A DNA stretch of 5,762 nucleotides from Thermoplasmata archaeon (lineage in GTDB: Archaea > Thermoplasmatota > Thermoplasmata > Lutacidiplasmatales > UBA184), in contig JASHQY010000115.1 in assembly GCA_030038885.1 (NCBI GenBank), forward strand, positions 1 through 5,762, in the 5' to 3' direction. The stretch's first letter is position 1; every line of letters begins with the position of its first letter. This document shows positions 3,801-5,762 of the stretch, one piece after another. The notes beneath the pieces are model-generated. The model did not search any database, was not told the origin of the DNA, and saw only the letters and a program-made list of their open reading frames with translations. Both the position numbers and the translations under genes were made by a program.

Positions 3801-5762
3801 AACACCGTTTGGGGGAATCGCTTCTTCCAGATCGACCCCGCCGACACCTGCCTCGCCGCGGGCTCCTGCTTTGAGCTGTACCCGTACAACGGAGGGCTGG
3901 GGCTTGAGCTCGGCGAGAGCGGCGACCTCGTCTACAACAACGTCTTCGACACTCCCACGACCGCCTGGCTCCTGCCGCTCGACCTCTACACGGGAACGCC
4001 CGAGAGCTACACCGGCGATGTGTGGAACATCGGAACCGAACCGGCGACCGATGTCGCGTTCGCCCCGGGGTTCCCGGGTTTTCCGCTCACCGGCAGCGTC
4101 GTGGGAGGGACGACCCAGGGTGGGAACGCCTGGTGGGACTACGGCGTGACGTCGAACTTTGCGAACGGGGCGGACAACCCCCTCGGCGTCGCGTACGACG
4201 AGGACGCCCCGACCCCGATCGCGGGCTCGTCGACCTTCCCGTGCCCGGCCGAGTACTACTGTGCGTCCTACCTCTACCCGGTCGGCGACCCGGCGCCGCT
4301 GACGCCCGCGGGGGCCGCCGTGCAGTTCGAGCCGCAGGGGGTGCCGTCCGGGACCGTCTGGGGCGTCCTGGTCTCGTGCAACGTCGGCAGCACGCAGAAG
4401 AACTCCGGGGGCGGCGGCACGCAGAAGAACTCGGGGGGCGGAGGCCCGCCGTCCACGATCTGCTGCCCGGGCGCCACGCAGAAGAACTCCGGCGGCGGGG
4501 GTACGCAAAAGAACTCGGGCGGGGGAGGGCCCCCCGGCTGCGCGGGCGCCGATCCTCCGCCGACGGTCTTCGCGGACTTCGAAACCAACCGCACGTCGCT
4601 CGACCTCGTCCTGCCGGTCGGGGAGTTCAACTGGACCCCGAACCTGCCGGCGGGCTTCACGAGCACGACCGAAGCCTCGTTCCTCGTGCTGCCGAACACC
4701 TCGACCCTTCCGCCGGTGTCGGTCGACGTGCCGTACGCTCCCTCGGGATCGGGGATCGTGACGTTCACGGAAACCGGCCTCGCGTCCGGGCTCGCGTGGC
4801 AGGTGACCCTCGGAGGAACCGCGCAGTCCCTCACGACCGATGGGGGGGCCGACAGCCTGTTCTTCACCGAGACGGATGGGACGTACAGCTACTCGCTCGC
4901 TTCCGAGGCCGGATACGTTCTGACGCCGGACGCGCCGTCCGGCTCGGTGACGGTCGCGAACGGCCCCGTGACGCTCGACTTCGCCTACTCGGAGCCAAGT
5001 CTCTCCGTCGATCCGAGCGAGGGTCCCGTCGGGGCGGTGGCCACGGTCTCGGGGACCGGGTTCTCGGCGTCGACGACCCTCTCGTCGCTCGTCTTCGGCG
5101 GGGTGACGGTCACGAGCTGCACGGCCGGTTCGCTCACGACCTCGTCGACGGGGTCGTTCCGCTGCACGCTCACCGTGCCCTCCGGGGCCTCCGGCACGAC
5201 CGTCAGCGCGACCGACCTCGAAGGGGTCACCGAATCCGCGACGTTCACCGTGACCGCGCTCTCGATCGACGTGGCCCCGGAGCAGGGCCCGGCGGGAGCG
5301 AACGTGACGATCTCCGGTGCGGGATTCTCCGTAGGGACTCCGCTCGTGTCGCTCACCTTCGGCGGACAGAGCGTCACGGGCTGCACGGTCGGTTCGCTCG
5401 TGACGTCCGCCACCGGCACATGGGCGTGCACGATCTCGGTGCCGGCCGGAGCGACATCGGCGGGAGTGACCGCGACCGATGTGGGCGGTCAGAGCGTGAC
5501 CGCCCCCTTCGCGGTCTCGGTGCCCGCGATCGCGCTCAGCGAGAGCGCGGGCCCCGTCGGCGCTCCGGTCACCGTGTCGGGCTCCGGGTTCTCGGTCCTG
5601 ACGACCCTCGCGTCGCTCGACTTCGACGGGGTGCCGATCATGGGCTGCACGGTCGGTTCGCTCGGCACCTCCGCCTCGGGGGCGTTCGCCTGCGCTCTCT
5701 CGGTGCCTTCGGACACGACGTCCTCGACCGTCACGGCGATCGACGCGGGCGGAGCGAGCGCG
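786..5762 (+). CDS. Giant secreted thermopsin-family (A5) mosaic protein with nested beta-propeller, 3' end outside window
   Basis: One reading frame of 1659 codons runs from TTG 786 to the last base of the window with no stop. The preceding in-frame codons are TGA (777), GCC and GAG, so TTG is the first possible start. It gives a complete signal peptide, whereas the next in-frame GTG (810) and ATG (843) fall inside its hydrophobic core. Domain order by residue: signal peptide 1-27; Ala/Pro/Ser linker to about 90; thermopsin first strand 121-137; seven propeller blades 144-437; thermopsin remainder 438-725; PEGA-like 740-818; beta-helix 828-1169; surface module 1179-1318 with TQKNSGGGG inserts; second module 1325-1402; 88-residue Ig-like repeats from 1405. 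Thermopsins are acid proteases of archaea. The Sulfolobus acidocaldarius precursor is only about 340 residues, so this protein is several times larger. Catalytic residues of the family are not settled to my knowledge, so activity is inferred. Codons end almost always in C or G throughout, which argues for one intact gene. A cell-surface anchor, if any, lies beyond the window. Confidence 0.93.
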   Translation, partial: MQTKGALVVVLTILAVLGWMGLSSSGAIGTSPSSAPAAEATAVSPLPAGSAAGTPAPTVPSPQSASAGTTSGTENPAAEMAARAIAATQAAGLKSNVVYVPHPSASPAQIALAAETGAATPLYTADPAPMGLADYGLSQINSEVYVANSGSNSVSLISDATNQVVATIPVGQGPAGLAFDGGTGEVYVANEYSDTVSVINGTAVVATVPVGFDPFAVVYDSANGEVFVANSHSNSVSVINDLTNRVVATIPVGADPTGAAYDSGDGDVYVADLGSNSVSVIRGSGNTVQGTIFVGFGSQPFDVAYDGGNGDVYATDLGTSTVSVIAGTTIPRVIPLGPFSSPGDLAYDSANGELFVALSGADAVGVINGATNTEVAQVRVGFAPVAIAVDSGNGEVYAANDFSNDVSAVSVATDTVVATVAVGSYPLGVAYDPGSGGGAPTPSVLTTSLVSGTVDISAAGIEGQDLYQNTPDAFSIQLNAVLTGVDVLGRATYTFWAQDIVTYYPTTGTMVLITNLWNFSSPSAYVNSSTLEDHGPDGTDLYSQLGFYYAEYTVPYAVGYPFDLTLSMAASVGSYSNGEDDQVEFSTEVVSPSNAFPAVAEPDWDFVAFDSVPAAPCSCVAPSSDPLEFTVDPVYNPVGLLDDLELVVTGPGGGSNVDLGSADATLALEYWDAARGALANVPSAYNYGSDTGETSLNANVNWADATASSPDGFADYATMTTGPSVMSGLWGTGAPSGAGELELDVTPSNAFVFVQYSGTSTWDQTIVGQDSFVPSQALTEFELMPGTYEVSVLLSDWTSTTLSVTVSASATTVVTAGLSPDPSVGIVTPLWAFSNSQLGAISQSGAGTPTDPYVLVNNPPVVNGAEGPLDTVFGSYNDYSFPVFPGVFLMGTTDSVEVNDSPSFEVNNSLVAAGLTSEPAAPYDALPAINDLQLWFWDVSGVALTNDTNLSGWFADQASLPLTYNSFNVIFYDSSGNLVANDTFATESAALLMYSSGLPGTSGGSNTVWGNRFFQIDPADTCLAAGSCFELYPYNGGLGLELGESGDLVYNNVFDTPTTAWLLPLDLYTGTPESYTGDVWNIGTEPATDVAFAPGFPGFPLTGSVVGGTTQGGNAWWDYGVTSNFANGADNPLGVAYDEDAPTPIAGSSTFPCPAEYYCASYLYPVGDPAPLTPAGAAVQFEPQGVPSGTVWGVLVSCNVGSTQKNSGGGGTQKNSGGGGPPSTICCPGATQKNSGGGGTQKNSGGGGPPGCAGADPPPTVFADFETNRTSLDLVLPVGEFNWTPNLPAGFTSTTEASFLVLPNTSTLPPVSVDVPYAPSGSGIVTFTETGLASGLAWQVTLGGTAQSLTTDGGADSLFFTETDGTYSYSLASEAGYVLTPDAPSGSVTVANGPVTLDFAYSEPSLSVDPSEGPVGAVATVSGTGFSASTTLSSLVFGGVTVTSCTAGSLTTSSTGSFRCTLTVPSGASGTTVSATDLEGVTESATFTVTALSIDVAPEQGPAGANVTISGAGFSVGTPLVSLTFGGQSVTGCTVGSLVTSATGTWACTISVPAGATSAGVTATDVGGQSVTAPFAVSVPAIALSESAGPVGAPVTVSGSGFSVLTTLASLDFDGVPIMGCTVGSLGTSASGAFACALSVPSDTTSSTVTAIDAGGASA
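1146..1214 (+). other. Thermopsin domain, first conserved segment
   Basis: Residues 121-143 read PLYTADPAPMGLADYGLSQI and onward. The core PAPMGLADYGL (127-137) matches the conserved N-terminal segment of thermopsins; from memory the S. acidocaldarius enzyme has PPAPAGIASFGL here. In that enzyme the chain continues directly into a strand like YVITTN. Here it is interrupted by the propeller, and the equivalent strand (VLTTS) resumes near residue 444. Confidence 0.8.
1215..2096 (+). repeat. Seven YVTN-type beta-propeller blades
   Basis: Seven tandem repeats occupy residues 144-437, with lengths 42, 40, 42, 44, 42, 42 and 42. The unit is 'V-Y-V-A-N-x-x-S-N-S-V-S-V-I-N ... V-V-A-T-I-P-V-G ... 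G-x-A-Y-D-S-x-N-G-E', the pattern of the YVTN/YncE-like family, surface propellers common in archaea that usually bind ligands or partners. Blades 1 and 3 are closest to consensus. Blades 4-6 are the most divergent: blade 5 has VYATDLG and blade 6 LFVALSG. The first blade lacks the leading AYD strand and the last repeat supplies one (GVAYDPGSG), so the seven units can close into a ring by the usual strand exchange. The segment has no cysteine. Confidence 0.88.
2097..2960 (+). other. Thermopsin domain (peptidase family A5), main part
   Basis: Residues 438-725 follow the thermopsin order of conserved blocks: a strand VLTTSLVSGTVDISA; FSIQLNAVLTG (474 on), matching FNIVLS; TYTFWAQDIV with Trp496-Ala-Gln-Asp, matching AYWLQDV; NLWNFSS (515-521), matching NVWNLT; FYYAEYTVPYAVGYPFDL; YNPVGLLDDLELVVTGPGGG (635 on), matching the NGLYYDAELVWGGGG block; and YNYGSDTGET (685-694), matching YTFGADTAEA. 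These comparisons are from memory of the S. acidocaldarius enzyme, not a computed alignment. A Cys-Ser-Cys (617-619) sits in the loop before the YNPVG block. Acidic candidates for catalysis lie in the QDI, LLDDLE and GSDTGE blocks, but I do not assign them. Confidence 0.82.
3003..3239 (+). other. PEGA-like beta domain
   Basis: Residues 740-818 read like a PEGA/carboxypeptidase-regulatory-like fold: an opening strand ELELDVTPSNAFVFV, a middle FVPSQALTEFELMPGTYEV in which 'L-x-P-G-x-Y-x-V' is the hallmark, then SVLLSDWTSTTLSVTVSA and a closing VVTAGL strand. Such domains are linkers or surface modules in secreted proteins. The exact family is a guess from pattern. Confidence 0.55.
3267..4292 (+). 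other. NosD-like right-handed beta-helix region
   Basis: Residues 828-1169 begin TPLWAFSNSQLGAIS and contain the hallmarks of parallel beta-helix coils: NDLQLWFWDVSGVALTND, VIFYDSSGNLVANDTF, GSNTVWGNRFF (from 1004), and ESGDLVYNNVF (from about 1044), then DVWNIG (Trp1080) and a closing GGNAWWDYG (Trp1116, Trp1117). I recognise this block as the usual C-terminal partner of thermopsin domains in Thermoplasmatota surface proteins. Two close cysteine pairs (1022/1028 and 1153/1159) may be disulfides. Function is unknown; carbohydrate binding is one possibility for this fold. Confidence 0.7.
4320..4739 (+). other. 'GLPSGT-W' surface module, copy 1, interrupted by an insert
   Basis: Residues 1179-1318. 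The module opens VQFEPQGVPSGTVWGVLV, the same pattern as the intact copy downstream (VTFTETGLASGLAWQVTL). Where the intact copy has a short turn, this one carries about 60 residues of cysteine-bracketed TQKNSGGGG repeats. It then resumes as FADFETNRTSLDLVLPVGEFNW, corresponding to the 'SLFFTETDGTYSYSL' strands, and ends VSVDVPYA, matching VTLDFAYS. Such modules are tandem beta domains in archaeal surface proteins, of no known function. Confidence 0.6.
4392..4529 (+). repeat. Four TQKNSGGGG repeats in two cysteine-bracketed pairs
   Basis: Perfect nonapeptides TQKNSGGGG lie at 4392-4418, 4419-4445, 4476-4502 and 4503-4529 (residues 1203-1220 and 1231-1248). The pairs are separated by PPSTICCPGA, and the second is followed by PPGCAGA. 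Cysteines 1198, 1226, 1227 and 1252 flank each pair, so each could be a loop closed by a disulfide. All 36 residues are identical to the unit, but the serine and glycine codons differ. Serine is TCC, TCG, TCC, TCG in order, which suggests a 54-nt double unit was duplicated. Lysine and glutamine are otherwise scarce in this protein. Confidence 0.9.
4758..4991 (+). other. 'GLPSGT-W' surface module, copy 2, uninterrupted
   Basis: Residues 1325-1402. It runs IVTFTETGLASGLAWQVTL, then GGTAQSL, FFTETDGTYSYSL, a GYVLTPDAPSGSVTV strand and VTLDFAYS. This is the complete form of the module whose first copy carries the TQKNSGGGG insert, and it leads directly into the 88-residue repeats. It is a common building block of large secreted archaeal proteins; the role is structural by inference. 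Confidence 0.65.
4998..5762 (+). repeat. Three tandem 88-residue IPT/TIG-like repeats (third cut by window edge)
   Basis: The repeats start at 4998, 5262 and 5526, with an exact period of 264 nt (88 codons). Each opens with a 'G-P-(V/A)-G-x-x-V-T-(V/I)-S-G-x-G-F-S' strand pair typical of IPT/TIG-type immunoglobulin-like folds, and has one cysteine in '(S/G)CT(A/V)GSL' and a second 15 residues later. The Cys codons fall at 5118/5163, 5382/5427 and 5646/5691, each exactly 264 nt apart, so one disulfide per repeat is likely. The string GGCTGCACGGTCGGTTCGCT is identical in repeats 2 and 3. The third repeat has 79 of 88 codons here, so the array probably continues. It likely forms a stalk holding the N-terminal domains away from the cell. 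Confidence 0.85.

Noticed and set aside
2633..3874. Plus-strand frame of about 410 codons inside the large gene
   Set aside because: It is a shifted frame within the thermopsin and beta-helix coding region. Its product is Arg-rich without domains.
249..4508. Open minus-strand frame of about 1400 codons opposite the large gene
   Set aside because: It is a product of extreme C/G third-position bias in the plus-strand gene, which removes antisense stops. Its translation is dominated by Arg, Val, Gly, Asp and His with no domain, while the plus strand has a full set of recognisable domains.
4392..4529. Regular 27-nt repeats resembling a small CRISPR array
   Set aside because: Units abut directly within each pair, stay in frame with the gene, encode an identical peptide and vary at synonymous sites. 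There are no unique spacers of regular length.
4274..5734. Three minus-strand open frames opposite the C-terminal repeats, with repetitive translations
   Set aside because: Their apparent repeats (for example PPPPEFFCV) are antisense images of the TQKNSGGGG and 88-residue repeats on the plus strand.

Overview
The window looks like chromosomal DNA from a very GC-rich archaeon, most likely a member of the Thermoplasmatota. This assignment is an inference. It rests on a thermopsin-type (MEROPS A5) domain, a NosD-like beta-helix tail and 'GLPSGT-W' surface modules in one exported protein, a combination I associate with surface proteins of that group. It also rests on a TATA-like element rather than a bacterial promoter. 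Nearly every codon in the main gene ends in C or G.

Layout: positions 1-241 (minus strand) hold the first 80 codons of an ABC transporter ATPase with a clear Walker A motif, cut by the window edge. Positions 242-785 are a divergent intergenic region with no convincing gene. It contains one perfect 9-bp inverted repeat and a TATA-like element upstream of the next gene. From 786 to the end, the plus strand is a single uninterrupted reading frame of 1659 codons. It starts with TTG two codons after an in-frame stop and runs off the right edge without a stop.

The large protein is a mosaic exoprotein. In order it has: a signal peptide; an Ala/Pro/Ser-rich linker; the first conserved strand of a thermopsin domain (PAPMGLADYGL); seven YVTN-type beta-propeller blades; the rest of the thermopsin domain; a PEGA-like beta domain; a NosD-like right-handed beta-helix of about 340 residues; a surface beta module interrupted by a cysteine-bracketed insert with four perfect TQKNSGGGG repeats; a second, uninterrupted copy of that module; and at least three 88-residue IPT/TIG-like repeats, each with a cysteine pair. 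It is plausibly a secreted or cell-surface acid protease or adhesin-like protein.

The most notable feature is that a whole seven-bladed propeller appears to be nested inside the thermopsin domain, entering and leaving at its own ring-closure seam. Next is the duplicated glycine-rich TQKNSGGGG cassette, whose peptide is invariant although its codons have drifted. No RNA gene, mobile element, CRISPR array or terminator was found.
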